A stretch of DNA of 33,782 nt from a virus: positions 1 to 33,782 of IMG/VR virus record IMGVR_UViG_3300049489_000464, one strand, 5' to 3'. The notes under the pieces were generated by a model. It worked only from the letters and a program-made list of their open reading frames with translations. It made no database searches and was not told where the DNA came from. Below, piece by piece: positions 1 through 8,779 of this stretch. The first letter of the stretch is position 1; every line of letters begins with the position of its first letter. A program made the translations under genes and the position numbers.

Positions 1-1
1 A

Positions 2-631
2 GAGACTAGCGCAGACGAATCCGCAGCAGTCGCAGAGCCTGAAGGAGAAAAGATCCGAATCGGAGATCAGGTCTTCAATTCAACTAAAGAGGCCGTCGCC
101 TACGCAGAGCAGATGGAGCGAGAACGAGCCATCGAACAAGCCCACACTGCCGGAATGCGAGAAGCCATTGAAGCACAGAACAGAACTGCGGCTCCCCCTG
201 TCGTCGAGCCAGAGGAAGATTTCGATGCTAAGTTCTATTCGAACCCGAAAGAAACTCTCAGGGAGCTAAGAACACAAGCTCGCGATGAGGCGGTCGCCGT
301 AATCCGAGCAGAACAGAGTCGCGAAAAGATGTGGAATGACTTCCTCACGGAGAATCCAGACATTAGACGAAAGGACGCCGAGCGCATACTCACAGAGAAC
401 TGGGAAACAATCGGAAAACTCACAGACATGGAAAAGGGGAAGAAGATTCTCGCCCAGCGCGTCCGCGCAGAATACGCTGAGATCGCTGAGCTCATTAAGC
501 CGCGAACGGCACTTTCGACCGGAAAAGCAGCACTTTCACCCTCGGGTGGAGTAAAAAGCGGTGTAACACCACAAAAGGGGGTTGAAAAGATATTGAGTTT
601 GTCCGAACAACTCCGCAAGATGAAAGCATAA
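2..631 (+). CDS. Scaffolding-like protein, 5' end outside the window
   Basis: The reading frame is open from base 2, so the ATG at 113 is an internal methionine and the true start lies upstream of the window. The visible 209 residues are almost all charged and helical: an acidic Ala/Glu-rich first half, then a long Arg/Lys/Glu helix region and a basic end finishing in LSEQLRKMKA. There are no cysteines or enzyme motifs. An acidic, coiled, Gly-poor protein immediately upstream of a major capsid gene is the standard position and composition of a phage head scaffold, whose basic C-terminus binds coat protein. The call rests on context and composition, not on a recognised domain. A capsid-associated protease or portal-linked protein is less likely. 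Confidence 0.6.
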   Translation, partial: ETSADESAAVAEPEGEKIRIGDQVFNSTKEAVAYAEQMERERAIEQAHTAGMREAIEAQNRTAAPPVVEPEEDFDAKFYSNPKETLRELRTQARDEAVAVIRAEQSREKMWNDFLTENPDIRRKDAERILTENWETIGKLTDMEKGKKILAQRVRAEYAEIAELIKPRTALSTGKAALSPSGGVKSGVTPQKGVEKILSLSEQLRKMKA

Positions 632-648
632 CAGCAGGTTATAAACCG

Positions 649-675
649 AACCCGTTCGTACTTTACTGGCGGGTT
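649..675 (+). other. Inverted repeat between scaffold and capsid genes
   Basis: AACCCG at 649-654 is repeated in inverse as CGGGTT at 670-675 with a 15-base loop. No T run follows, so this is not a standard intrinsic terminator. It could be an mRNA-stabilising or processing hairpin at the 5' end of the capsid message. The capsid ribosome site AAGGAAGG lies downstream at about 690-697. Confidence 0.3.
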
Positions 676-704
676 TAAGAAATCACATCAAGGAAGGTAA
701 CAGT

Positions 705-1661
705 ATGGCGATAATGAGTTGGGTAAATGACGGTCCTTCGGGCGTCTATAAGAATCACGATCTATCTAGCAAAATAAGAATGGCCGCAATTCAAGAAGCT
801 AAATTCATGCAGTTCGTTAAGCCTGAAGAAGGCTACGGCAAGAAAAAAGGCGACAACGTAACAATCACTCGCGTGAGCAATGTGACTGTTCCTACTTCTG
901 ACGTTCTTGATGAATTGAGCAGAATCCCTGAAGATACCTTGAGTTTAAGCACTCAAGCGATCAGCGTAAGCGAAAGAGGACGCGCAATTCCTTACACTAA
1001 ACTTTCAATCGATCTAGCTCACTTCGATCTGGGTTCTGCTATTCAAAAGAAACTTAAAGATCAACTTAAGCTCTCTCTTGACGGTGCAGCAGCAACGGCA
1101 TTCAAAGCGGGTAAAATTCTCGCCTGCCCTACTGGTATCTCTGAAACAACTTTCGAAACTGATGGAGCTATCTCTAGCACAGCGACATCTAACCTAAATA
1201 TGTACCACGTTGAAAGCGTTCGCGATTACATGTTCAGTACACTAAATATTGCTCCTTATTCAGGTGACGACTATATATGTGTAATGATCACTCAAGCAAA
1301 ACGCGGTCTAATGCGTGATCCAGCATGGGTTGATTGGAAGAAATACACTGATCCTTCTGCTAAATATAATGGCGAAATCGGTCGTATTGAAAACATCCGC
1401 TTCGTTGAAACCAACTACTCATCTTCACTAGCTAACAATAAAGGAACAGGTTCAGTTCTCGGTGAAGCAGTATTCTTCGGTGAAGATCCAGTGACAATGG
1501 CCGTAGCAGAAGATCCACACTTAATCGCAGAAGAAAACGTAGGCAGTGATTTCGGTCGAAGCAAATCCGTCGCATGGTACGGCATTTATGGCTTCGGTCA
1601 AATCTGGGGCGACTCAGCTAATGCTGGTGAAGCTCGCGTAGTTTACATGACTTCATTATAA
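705..1661 (+). CDS. Major capsid protein, N4-gp56-like HK97-fold family
   Basis: This 318-aa protein forms the head shell. It follows a strong ribosome site (AAGGAAGG, 7 bases before ATG). The pattern fits N4-gp56-type coat proteins: an N-terminal arm, a GKKKGDNVTITR strand near residue 48, a SVSERGRAIPYTKL segment near residue 86, a helical spine (AIQKKLKDQLKLSLDGAAATAF) and the segment GEIGRIENIRFVETNY near residue 224, which resembles the conserved GxIGxIxxxRFVET stretch of that family. Codon use is richer in T-ending codons than in neighbouring genes, as expected of the most highly expressed phage gene. It is preceded by the scaffold-like gene and followed by a clear terminator. Family assignment is from memory of the motif. 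Confidence 0.85.
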   Translation: MAIMSWVNDGPSGVYKNHDLSSKIRMAAIQEAKFMQFVKPEEGYGKKKGDNVTITRVSNVTVPTSDVLDELSRIPEDTLSLSTQAISVSERGRAIPYTKLSIDLAHFDLGSAIQKKLKDQLKLSLDGAAATAFKAGKILACPTGISETTFETDGAISSTATSNLNMYHVESVRDYMFSTLNIAPYSGDDYICVMITQAKRGLMRDPAWVDWKKYTDPSAKYNGEIGRIENIRFVETNYSSSLANNKGTGSVLGEAVFFGEDPVTMAVAEDPHLIAEENVGSDFGRSKSVAWYGIYGFGQIWGDSANAGEARVVYMTSL

Positions 1662-1673
1662 TAAATTAACGAT

Positions 1674-1695
1674 AAGGAGCTGCGGCTCCTTTTTG
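1674..1695 (+). terminator. Rho-independent terminator after the capsid gene
   Basis: A perfect 7-bp stem, AAGGAGC / GCTCCTT, closes a TGCG tetraloop and is followed by TTTTG (five T in all counting the last stem base). It lies 13 bases after the capsid stop codon. The genes downstream are clearly part of the same late region, so it probably works as a partial terminator that enriches capsid mRNA relative to downstream messages. Confidence 0.8.
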
Positions 1696-1728
1696 TTTCA
1701 CTTCTAACTTAACTTAAAGGAGACAAAC

Positions 1729-2196
1729 ATGTCTTACATCGATAAAGGTTCACATCTAGCTTTCTTCACTCCGCTTATTACGCTTGCGCAGAATGCTGCG
1801 GAAGTTCTTAAAGAACAGGACATCGGCGCAGCTTCGGCTGATCACGGCGAACTAATTTGCGTCCGCCCTTGCTACGTTACTCAGTGTGGATTCGTCCTCA
1901 CTTCAGAAGCGGCTTCGGGCACGACAACTGCTCCGACAGTGATCTTCACAAAGAGACCTACTCCACTTTCAGCGACAGGCGAAGCCGTCGTTGCAACGGT
2001 GACGGTAGCTTCAGGTACAGCAATCGGAAAAGTAACTTATGAAGCTAACACTCCAGTACGTTTCGCAGTCGGTGACAGCATGGAACTTAGCCACACCGTA
2101 GGCGTAGGCACACCAACTGGAATTGGCTCTTATTACTTCATTTGCGAAGAGGACAGCGAAACTCCGGCAAATAATAGCGATATGGTCGCAGGTTAA
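1729..2196 (+). CDS. Small virion protein, possible head decoration
   Basis: This 155-aa protein follows a strong AAAGGAG ribosome site. It is rich in Thr, Ala, Val and Gly with alternating short hydrophobic stretches, which suggests a mostly beta-sheet structure. It has no membrane segment and no recognisable catalytic motif. Its position directly after the capsid gene and before the tail adaptor region is where decoration or head-stabilising proteins are normally found. The precise role is inferred from position alone. It has T-ending codon preference like the capsid gene. Confidence 0.6.
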   Translation: MSYIDKGSHLAFFTPLITLAQNAAEVLKEQDIGAASADHGELICVRPCYVTQCGFVLTSEAASGTTTAPTVIFTKRPTPLSATGEAVVATVTVASGTAIGKVTYEANTPVRFAVGDSMELSHTVGVGTPTGIGSYYFICEEDSETPANNSDMVAG

Positions 2197-2273
2197 TTAG
2201 CTAAAGAATAAGATTCCCCTTGCCGTTAGTGTGAGGGGATAACTTAAAACTTTCTTAAAATCAGGAGACTCTT

Positions 2274-2624
2274 ATGGCAGATTTAGCCTCAGGTGATGTG
2301 ACTTATGCAGTTGTTAAGCAAAGACGCATGTCGAATTCACAAGCAAGTAACTTAGTTCGTTTATCTTTTGGAGACGGCGCACTCACTGTTCCCGCTAACG
2401 GAATTCCACTCAGCAAGGGTAAAATGGGCTGCCCCTCTACTATCGATAGCCTCAAAGTCGTCGATCAGGGCTTATCCGGCTATGTTTTCCAGTATGACCA
2501 ATCAGCCGAAAAGCTAGTTGTCATGATGGGGGATAACAATAACGCATCAGACGGTCCACTAATCGAGGCTTCAACTGTAGCAATAGCCGCGCAGGTCCTC
2601 GAAGTCGAAGTAATCGGGTACTAA
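2274..2624 (+). CDS. Small beta-rich virion protein of unknown role
   Basis: This 116-aa protein starts at an ATG behind AGGAGA. Segments such as NLVRLSFGDGALTVPANGIPLSK and the C-terminal AAQVLEVEVIGY alternate hydrophobic and polar residues, consistent with a compact beta sandwich. Small proteins with this general pattern occur often in phage head cassettes, either as decoration proteins or head fibres. No catalytic residues or membrane segments are visible. It is flanked by short spacers (77 bp upstream, 79 bp downstream), unlike the tightly packed genes that follow. Confidence 0.6.
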   Translation: MADLASGDVTYAVVKQRRMSNSQASNLVRLSFGDGALTVPANGIPLSKGKMGCPSTIDSLKVVDQGLSGYVFQYDQSAEKLVVMMGDNNNASDGPLIEASTVAIAAQVLEVEVIGY

Positions 2625-2703
2625 TCAGCCTTGAGTGAATAATCAGTTGACTGGGTTTTCTTTAGTCGCAAGACTCTAAGAAAATTAACCGAGGAGCTTA
2701 AGC

Positions 2704-3135
2704 ATGTACCGTGGACGTGAAACAGCAAAAGAGGAACCTTCTTCTCAAGAACTAGGTCTCCGTGTAACATACCGTAATATGAAAACAGGAATGGTCGAGA
2801 AATCCGATCCTTACGTTCTTCGCATCGTCGGTGAAGGCGGAAATCGCACCCAACTATGGGAACGTCCTGCTGGATCAGGTAATCTCTGGAGCCACGCTCA
2901 CGGCGGAAAAGCTGTCGGTCGTTGGGACTTAAGTAAAGCAGAGGGCGAACGCTTCATCAAGGACGCTGCACATATTGCATGGGCACCGCCTGAAACCGAA
3001 GATCAAATCCTTGCTCGCAGCATAGCTACGAAGGATAATAAAATAAATGAACTCGAACGCGAAATTGCGGCAATAAAAGCCGAGAAGATTGCACGTGACG
3101 AGAAAAGCGTACAGAAGAAAGACAAGGGAGCTTAA
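2704..3135 (+). CDS. Unknown head-region protein with C-terminal coiled coil
   Basis: This 143-aa protein starts behind GAGGAG. The first 100 residues form a globular part (RVTYRNMKTGMVEKSDPYVLRI and a Gly/Trp-rich stretch). From about residue 104 it changes to a charged helix (DNKINELEREIAAIKAEK) and ends in a Lys-rich tail, so it probably has an oligomeric coiled-coil end. I do not recognise a family. Its place between small head proteins and the adaptor-like gene suggests a structural or head-completion job. The stop is followed by a GGAGC/GCTCC hairpin near 3127-3143 that has no T run. Confidence 0.6.
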   Translation: MYRGRETAKEEPSSQELGLRVTYRNMKTGMVEKSDPYVLRIVGEGGNRTQLWERPAGSGNLWSHAHGGKAVGRWDLSKAEGERFIKDAAHIAWAPPETEDQILARSIATKDNKINELEREIAAIKAEKIARDEKSVQKKDKGA

Positions 3136-3161
3136 ACGGCTCCTGCTAAAAGGGGGAGAGT

Positions 3162-4481
3162 TTGGCTCAGTTCAGAACTACAGCGGATGTCCTTGATCTT
3201 GCTCTCGCTAATGCGGGCGAAGTCATCAATGGAAACTCTCCTTACGAAACCGACTTACTTAATAAATTAAATCGAGTGCATTTTACGCTAATAGCCGGGG
3301 GTACGATTGCGCTCGGACGCGATGTCACCGTTGAGATCGACGAAGTATGGCCATGGGCGAAATCAAAACGGCCTATGATTCTCGAACTTCAGCCTAAGAT
3401 TACTACGGGCACTGTGACCCTAACGCTAGCTTCCGAGGTCGGCGCATTCAGTTCGGCTCCGACCGTCTCCGTCGCAGGCTGGTATTTACAGATCGACGGG
3501 GTCGAAGGGACTTACCGAATCGCCTCACACACGGCGAGTGCGACAGCATTCGAGCTCGATGGAGCGTGGGCGAGCGCCTCGATCACAGCAGGCGGCTATC
3601 GTATCTTCAAACTCGATTACGATCTCCTCCCGTCTTATCTCGTAATCGATTCGACGAATAATAAGATTAATTTTAAGAAGACCGCAGGCGGTTCGGAGCT
3701 CACGGCGACACTCACGGCAGGATCTTACACGCCGAGTGACCTAGCGACGCACGTAGCGGCGCAAATGACCGCAGTGGCAGCCGGACCTACGATCACCGGG
3801 GCTTATTCTACGATTACGAAACTATTCACTCTCACCTCGGACGGCGCAGGAGCGACAACGCTTCTTCCGCTCTTTGCATCGGGCACGAATCAGAAACAGT
3901 CCGCGCACAAGCTGCTCGGATACGATGATGCAGACTCGGCGGCGGCACTCACACAGACTTCGACCTACATACTTGGCGGTATCGCTCGTCTCGTTGAACC
4001 GATGCGCGCGCAGAGCGGGACTAATCAGCTCATCATGGGCGTCGACGGTGAGACCTTTATGCGAAACTATCCGCCACTTCTATGCGACGAAGGACAGCCG
4101 ACGAAATTCACAGTTATCGGCGAGGGCGAAGACGGTTCGCTGCGTGTCCGTTTTAATCACTACGCGAAAGAAAAGACGCGAATCGAAATCGATTACGTTC
4201 CTGTTCCGCGAGATCTTAAGGACTCCGGAGGCTCCGTTCCACTAGTACCACGAAAGTTCATCGACGTTCTCGAGGATGCGGCATCGTTCTTCATCATGCT
4301 GCTTAAGAATGACGACCGCGCCTCTTCATATGCGCAGCTCGTTCAAGGAAAATTAATGTCAATGATCAATCAACATCGCGGATCGCTAATGCGAACGGGA
4401 GTGAATTTCGGGCAGACTATTCCACGGAGAGATCATCTCGGATATAAGCGAAGACGTTTCTGGCCGGAGGAACCTTACTAA
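3162..4481 (+). CDS. Head-to-tail adaptor-like protein (TTG start)
   Basis: This 439-aa protein uses a TTG start placed 6 bases after AGGGGGAG; no better ATG is in frame nearby. The N-terminal helices (TTADVLDLALANAGEV...) and the C-terminal helices (FIDVLEDAASFFIMLLKNDD and onward) resemble the helical core of podovirus adaptor or tail-tube A proteins (P22 gp4, T7 gp11 type). Between them, from about residue 75 to 280, lies a long Thr/Ala-rich beta insertion. The gene stops at 4481, sharing one base with the ATG of the tail hub gene, so the two are translationally coupled. The call is from architecture and order; sequence-level homology was not tested. Confidence 0.5.
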   Translation: MAQFRTTADVLDLALANAGEVINGNSPYETDLLNKLNRVHFTLIAGGTIALGRDVTVEIDEVWPWAKSKRPMILELQPKITTGTVTLTLASEVGAFSSAPTVSVAGWYLQIDGVEGTYRIASHTASATAFELDGAWASASITAGGYRIFKLDYDLLPSYLVIDSTNNKINFKKTAGGSELTATLTAGSYTPSDLATHVAAQMTAVAAGPTITGAYSTITKLFTLTSDGAGATTLLPLFASGTNQKQSAHKLLGYDDADSAAALTQTSTYILGGIARLVEPMRAQSGTNQLIMGVDGETFMRNYPPLLCDEGQPTKFTVIGEGEDGSLRVRFNHYAKEKTRIEIDYVPVPRDLKDSGGSVPLVPRKFIDVLEDAASFFIMLLKNDDRASSYAQLVQGKLMSMINQHRGSLMRTGVNFGQTIPRRDHLGYKRRRFWPEEPY

Positions 4482-6058
4482 TGGCTTACGTTGGGCAAGT
4501 GGCACACATTCAACTGGGAAACATGGGACTTGTCACAGATACTCCGCCGTCGGACGTGCCACGTGGTGCGCTTATTCTTGCGAATAATGTGACGTTCGAG
4601 ACGGGGGCGATTACGAAAGCGCCCGGTTCGAGAAAACACAATACGAATGCTCTTCCCGCCGGGATCGTCGCACTCCATGACTATTGGCCTAATACATATT
4701 CACAGCGGCTCATCGCACTCTGCGATAATGGCTCGATATATCAGGACATTGACGATCATCTATTCGGAGGAAACGTAGCGATCACCACAGGACTAATGAG
4801 TGTCACACCGAAATCATTCTTTATCGAGGGCGGGCAAGAAACGGCCCTTCGCGATAAGAAATTATTTCTATTCACGGGGGCTAATCAGCTTAAGGTTCTC
4901 ACGGGAACTGAATCGACATTCGAAACAATTGCACTCCCTGCCGCAGACTGGACGACTCCGAACTATCCGACTTTCGGCTTTCTTCACCGTAATCGCCTGT
5001 GGGCATTCATGAAACAGCGAGCTTATGCTTCAACGACTGCGGATCATGAGGACTTTACGTCAGCGGGCATACTTACGCAGTCAATCTATCCCGGCGAAGG
5101 AGGCGATCTCATTGGCGGCTGGATATTCAAGGGACGGCCTTTCGTCTTTAAAGACGGCGGATTCGTCTACTATCTTGATGATTCAGACGTCGACTCGGAT
5201 AACTGGAACTGGAAGAAACTCGCATCGAACTTTGGTCTCGCCTCTCCTCATGCGATATTCGAGACGACGAACGACATGCTTGCACTGAACGAGTCGGGTG
5301 GACTCATTTCTTATTCTGCCATTAACACTTACGGCGGAATCGACGCAGCCGATGTTTATAAGATTCTTAAGGTTTCAGAATACTTAAGAAACAAGACCTC
5401 ACTCTCCGGTGTCGACATGACTCATACGATCTACTACGAAGATAAGCGTCAGATTTACATCACGGGTCGCTCGAGCTTTCAGGTCAATAATGATTTACTT
5501 ATTCAAATCGATATGAATAGCGCGCAGCCGAGAGTATCTCTCTTCGACAAGGACGCTCCGAACTGCCTCGCTCTTCGTCGTGATATTAATAAAATCAAAC
5601 GACCCATGTACGGGGCAGCGGACGGGTTCGTCTATCTCATGGATCAGGAAGATCGTCTCGTCGGCGCTTCCTCTTACACGGGTGAATTCAAGACGGGGCA
5701 TTATGACTTCCGCGATCTCGATTCGACACTCGCGCATAAGAATAAAATCTTTGATCATCTCGCGGTGGAATTCGTTCCGCAAGGAACATGGAACCTCGAC
5801 ATTGACGTCTATATTGACGGGAAGTTCTCCGAGACGATTCAATTCTCGATGGACGTCAGGGACGACGGTCTGGACACTTTCACGCTCGATACAGACCCAC
5901 TCGGACGTGAAGAGGCGCAGACAATCCAGAAGCCGCTCCATGGATCGGGGCGGCGCATTTCATTTCACTGTAAACAAGCTGGCTCGAATCAGAATTTTGA
6001 AATAACATCATTAGCAATTGGTTTCCGTGTCAGTGCCGAACAGGCGACACGAGTTTAA
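4481..6058 (+). CDS. Tail hub / DNA stabilisation protein, P22 gp10-like or T7 gp12-like
   Basis: This 525-aa protein begins with a segment near residues 22-50 (PRGALILANNVTFETGAITKAPG) typical of the beta-propeller tail nozzle proteins of podoviruses, which carry an N-terminal L.NNV....GA..K.PGS signature. Repeated aromatic/Gly beta strands follow throughout. It would sit below the adaptor and plug the filled head. The start codon overlaps the adaptor stop (TAATG), so it is made in a fixed ratio to it. No catalytic motif is seen. It could alternatively be described as a tail tubular protein B; both names refer to the same structural position. Confidence 0.65.
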   Translation: MAYVGQVAHIQLGNMGLVTDTPPSDVPRGALILANNVTFETGAITKAPGSRKHNTNALPAGIVALHDYWPNTYSQRLIALCDNGSIYQDIDDHLFGGNVAITTGLMSVTPKSFFIEGGQETALRDKKLFLFTGANQLKVLTGTESTFETIALPAADWTTPNYPTFGFLHRNRLWAFMKQRAYASTTADHEDFTSAGILTQSIYPGEGGDLIGGWIFKGRPFVFKDGGFVYYLDDSDVDSDNWNWKKLASNFGLASPHAIFETTNDMLALNESGGLISYSAINTYGGIDAADVYKILKVSEYLRNKTSLSGVDMTHTIYYEDKRQIYITGRSSFQVNNDLLIQIDMNSAQPRVSLFDKDAPNCLALRRDINKIKRPMYGAADGFVYLMDQEDRLVGASSYTGEFKTGHYDFRDLDSTLAHKNKIFDHLAVEFVPQGTWNLDIDVYIDGKFSETIQFSMDVRDDGLDTFTLDTDPLGREEAQTIQKPLHGSGRRISFHCKQAGSNQNFEITSLAIGFRVSAEQATRV

Positions 6059-6067
6059 GGGGATACT

Positions 6068-8584
6068 ATGGCAGGCGCACTTTTCTCACGTATTAAAACA
6101 TGGGTCAGCACTGAGGACGTAACGTACTCGGATCTTAATGCTGAGTTTGATAATATCTTACAGAATCTTACACCGGCGGGAATGGATGATTACTCGCTTA
6201 CGGTCGGACAAATGCAGACAACTACTGATCCCGGCGAGGTTGGAACAGAGAATCTTGCAACGACTCTTGCAGGGGAGTTAGCGCGACTTCGTTTCGTTCT
6301 CGCGCAGATTACAGGGGAAACTTACTGGTATGAGAGTCCACTGACTTCTCTCGCCGTCTTGAGTACGGCACTTGACTCGGTGACTCCGGATAATCGCCTA
6401 GTCTCCGGAAGGGTTATCACAGGAGAACAGCAAGCAATTGCCCTTGTCCCTAATGGAGCGGCGACAACTGCGACAGTTAAAGGTGCGACTACTAATCTAA
6501 TTTATTACGTAGCAGGCGCGCAATATACGATAACGACTGATGTAAATATCACAGGACTCGCTACGGCGGCAGCGGCGAATAACACTTGCCTCGTGAATGA
6601 TGCTGGGATTGCTGACGGGGAAGAGACTAAATATATTGGAGAATATGGAAGCTCCCTCACAGTCGATGCGATGGGAACCTCAGTCACGGGGCTCGTCGGC
6701 ACGGTCGCAGGGTTTAAGATCAATAACGGAAGCACGGATGAGTATTTCCTCGCTTACGTCGAGAGCACGACGAAGCTGACGCAGATCACCCGAGGAAACT
6801 TCTTCACTAGCGCAGACGCGCCCATCCCGCGCATAGCTGTCGCAGATAATGACGTGATCACCGTAATGAAAGCGGGTTGGATTTTTGCGAAAACTGACCT
6901 CTCTCTGACAGTGACTTACACACTTCCCTTTGTTGGGAAGACACAGCCTGCGGCTCCAGCTTCAGGCGATTATTGGTTTGATATAATAAATGACATATGG
7001 AAGAAATATGACGGCGTCTCTTGGGTTGATTCTCTAGCTACTTACATCGGCGTCGTCCTCACGGATACGACGAATACAGTTGCGGCGCGGACGGCGGATT
7101 ACTTCGCCTCTCGCAGCGCACTGAATACAGTGCAGCTTGAGAAATTCAGCGCGACGCAGATTAGGACGAAGAAAAATAGCGCCTCAGTTAGTGTGAACGG
7201 AACAGATCTCGACTTCTCTCCGAGTTACACGACTTGGGATATGACGCTTAACCTCGACTCAGGCGTCACTGAAGCGGCGAGTACGATTTATTATCTTTAC
7301 CTTAAGAACAACGGACAGCCTGTAATCTCGGATAAGGCTCCGCAGGACAGAAGAAATGATCTTCTCGGACTCTATCATCCGCATCAGATGTGGCGCTGTG
7401 TCGGGCAGACTTTCAACGATGCGAGCTCTAACTTAGAGATTGCGATAAGCTACTCTGACGAGAGTGAGCATAATTATGCACTCACTTCCTCAGTCGCGGC
7501 GAGTGCTCTGACGCTGAGGGCACACGCATCTCCGGCACTATCTTTCAAATTCAAAAACACGACTGCGGCAGCGGGCTCTTTTGAGCACGGCGCACTTCTC
7601 CCTGGGACTTCTCTTGTCCTCAGCTCAGGAAGTACACTGGGAACGACTTCCGCACTGAGCGAAGACATCTTCGCCTCACTCATCCTCTTCGGGGGACGGG
7701 CGGAACTTGCAATATCTAAATTCGCAGCGGGAAATGGCTATCTTGCTACTACGACGGCAGAGGGCGGAGCTGGTGCGGCTGACTTAGATACCGCGCTCTA
7801 TTCGCGAGCTGCGCGCACCTCTGTTCCCATTATGCCCTTCAGCCGCATGCAAAATAATCAGACGACTGCGGGAACATGGGCTGCGGCCTTTGAGCTTATG
7901 GCGCTCTCCCCATTCGGAACGGGCGGAAAATTTGACGTGAAGACTTTCACAGGCTCGGGAACGTGGACCAAGACAGTTGGGCTAAAAAAGGCCATTATCA
8001 TCATCACCGGAGGCGGAGCTGGTGCCGGAGGAGCCGACTCAGACGGAACGGGAATCGGGGGCGCAGGAGGCGGAGGCGCAGGGGGAACGGCTATTCGTCT
8101 CATGTATGCGTCAGCTTTAGGTGCGACTGAAACAGTCACCATAGGCGGGGGCGGTTCCGCAGGTTCCGGAACGAATGGGACTAACGGGGGCACAGGAACT
8201 TCATCTACTTTCGGCGCACATCTCACGGGATCGGGAGGAAGCGGGGGAACCGGAACAGGGATTAACACTGCTACGCAATCTGTTTTCTCTGGGGGAGCGG
8301 GCGGTGGAGCATCTAGCGGTTTTATGAATACCCAAGGAGGGGGCGGAAGCTTTGGCATAACGGCCTCTGTGACCCCAGGTAAATCTGTCGGCGGAAACGG
8401 CGGCGGCTCCTTCTGGGGAGGCGGTCCGCAGGGAAGTATCTCGACAGGAGCAGGCGCAGCGGGAACTAACGGAGCAGCTTATGGCGCAGGCGGATCAGGT
8501 GCAGCTTGCTCCGCTAACACCACAGGGGCGTCAGGCGGAACTGGAGCAGCCGGACTTTGCCTGGTCTTTGAATTTTACGATTAA
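6068..8584 (+). CDS. Tail fibre or spike with glycine-rich C-terminal domain
   Basis: This 838-aa protein follows AAGGGGATACT before ATG. Residues 1 to about 110 (SRIKTWVSTEDVTYSDLNAEFDNIL) look like the short N-terminal virion-anchoring part of podovirus fibres. The middle is Thr/Ala/Val beta-rich. From about residue 625 a strand (TFTGSGTWTKTVGLKKAIIIITGGG) leads into roughly 190 residues dominated by GG, GGG and GT repeats, ending in CLVFEFYD. Such glycine-rich tips pack as polyglycine helices or beta prisms and contact the host surface in known fibre families. The two genes that follow look fibre-associated. No hydrolase motif was recognised. Confidence 0.75.
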   Translation: MAGALFSRIKTWVSTEDVTYSDLNAEFDNILQNLTPAGMDDYSLTVGQMQTTTDPGEVGTENLATTLAGELARLRFVLAQITGETYWYESPLTSLAVLSTALDSVTPDNRLVSGRVITGEQQAIALVPNGAATTATVKGATTNLIYYVAGAQYTITTDVNITGLATAAAANNTCLVNDAGIADGEETKYIGEYGSSLTVDAMGTSVTGLVGTVAGFKINNGSTDEYFLAYVESTTKLTQITRGNFFTSADAPIPRIAVADNDVITVMKAGWIFAKTDLSLTVTYTLPFVGKTQPAAPASGDYWFDIINDIWKKYDGVSWVDSLATYIGVVLTDTTNTVAARTADYFASRSALNTVQLEKFSATQIRTKKNSASVSVNGTDLDFSPSYTTWDMTLNLDSGVTEAASTIYYLYLKNNGQPVISDKAPQDRRNDLLGLYHPHQMWRCVGQTFNDASSNLEIAISYSDESEHNYALTSSVAASALTLRAHASPALSFKFKNTTAAAGSFEHGALLPGTSLVLSSGSTLGTTSALSEDIFASLILFGGRAELAISKFAAGNGYLATTTAEGGAGAADLDTALYSRAARTSVPIMPFSRMQNNQTTAGTWAAAFELMALSPFGTGGKFDVKTFTGSGTWTKTVGLKKAIIIITGGGAGAGGADSDGTGIGGAGGGGAGGTAIRLMYASALGATETVTIGGGGSAGSGTNGTNGGTGTSSTFGAHLTGSGGSGGTGTGINTATQSVFSGGAGGGASSGFMNTQGGGGSFGITASVTPGKSVGGNGGGSFWGGGPQGSISTGAGAAGTNGAAYGAGGSGAACSANTTGASGGTGAAGLCLVFEFYD

Positions 8585-8593
8585 GGAGAAACC

Positions 8594-8779
8594 ATGCCAC
8601 TTTATGCGCTAATCAGAAACGGAATAGTTGAGAAAGTCATAGTCGCAGAAGCAGATTTCATCACGCTAATATCAGCGGAATGGGATGCTTGTGTTAGAGT
8701 CGAGGGGAGAGAAGATCGCCCCAGTCCTTCATGGACTTATGATGGGGAGCTCTTCACCCCTCCTGAGGAAGCACCATGA
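8594..8779 (+). CDS. Small fibre-associated protein
   Basis: This 61-aa protein follows AAGGAGAAACC before ATG. It begins MPLYALIRNGIVEKVIVAEADF and ends with a WTYDGELFTPPEE stretch. This pattern (xYALIxxGxVxxVIVAxxxF ... WxYxGxxFxPP) is common in small proteins directly after tail fibre genes, thought to be fibre caps or assembly helpers. Its stop overlaps the next start as ATGA. The role is inferred from position and remembered pattern. Confidence 0.65.
   Translation: MPLYALIRNGIVEKVIVAEADFITLISAEWDACVRVEGREDRPSPSWTYDGELFTPPEEAP

Noticed and set aside
560-570. GGTGTAACACC palindrome in the scaffold gene
   Set aside because: It matches the early-operon palindrome but lies inside codons for Gly-Val-Thr-Pro with no promoter nearby; probably chance.
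2211-2240. CCCCT...AGGGG inverted repeat after the 155-aa gene as a terminator
   Set aside because: The loop is long (13 bases) and no T run follows.
3151-3170. AGAGTTTGGCTCAG resembles the conserved start of bacterial 16S rRNA
   Set aside because: The match is short, lacks the central ATCNT bases, and the sequence is the ribosome site and TTG start of a phage gene; no rRNA follows.
7858-8358. A 166-codon leftward frame rich in Pro, opposite the fibre gene
   Set aside because: It is the complement of the glycine-rich repeat (GGN codons read backwards give Pro/Ala) and has no ribosome site.
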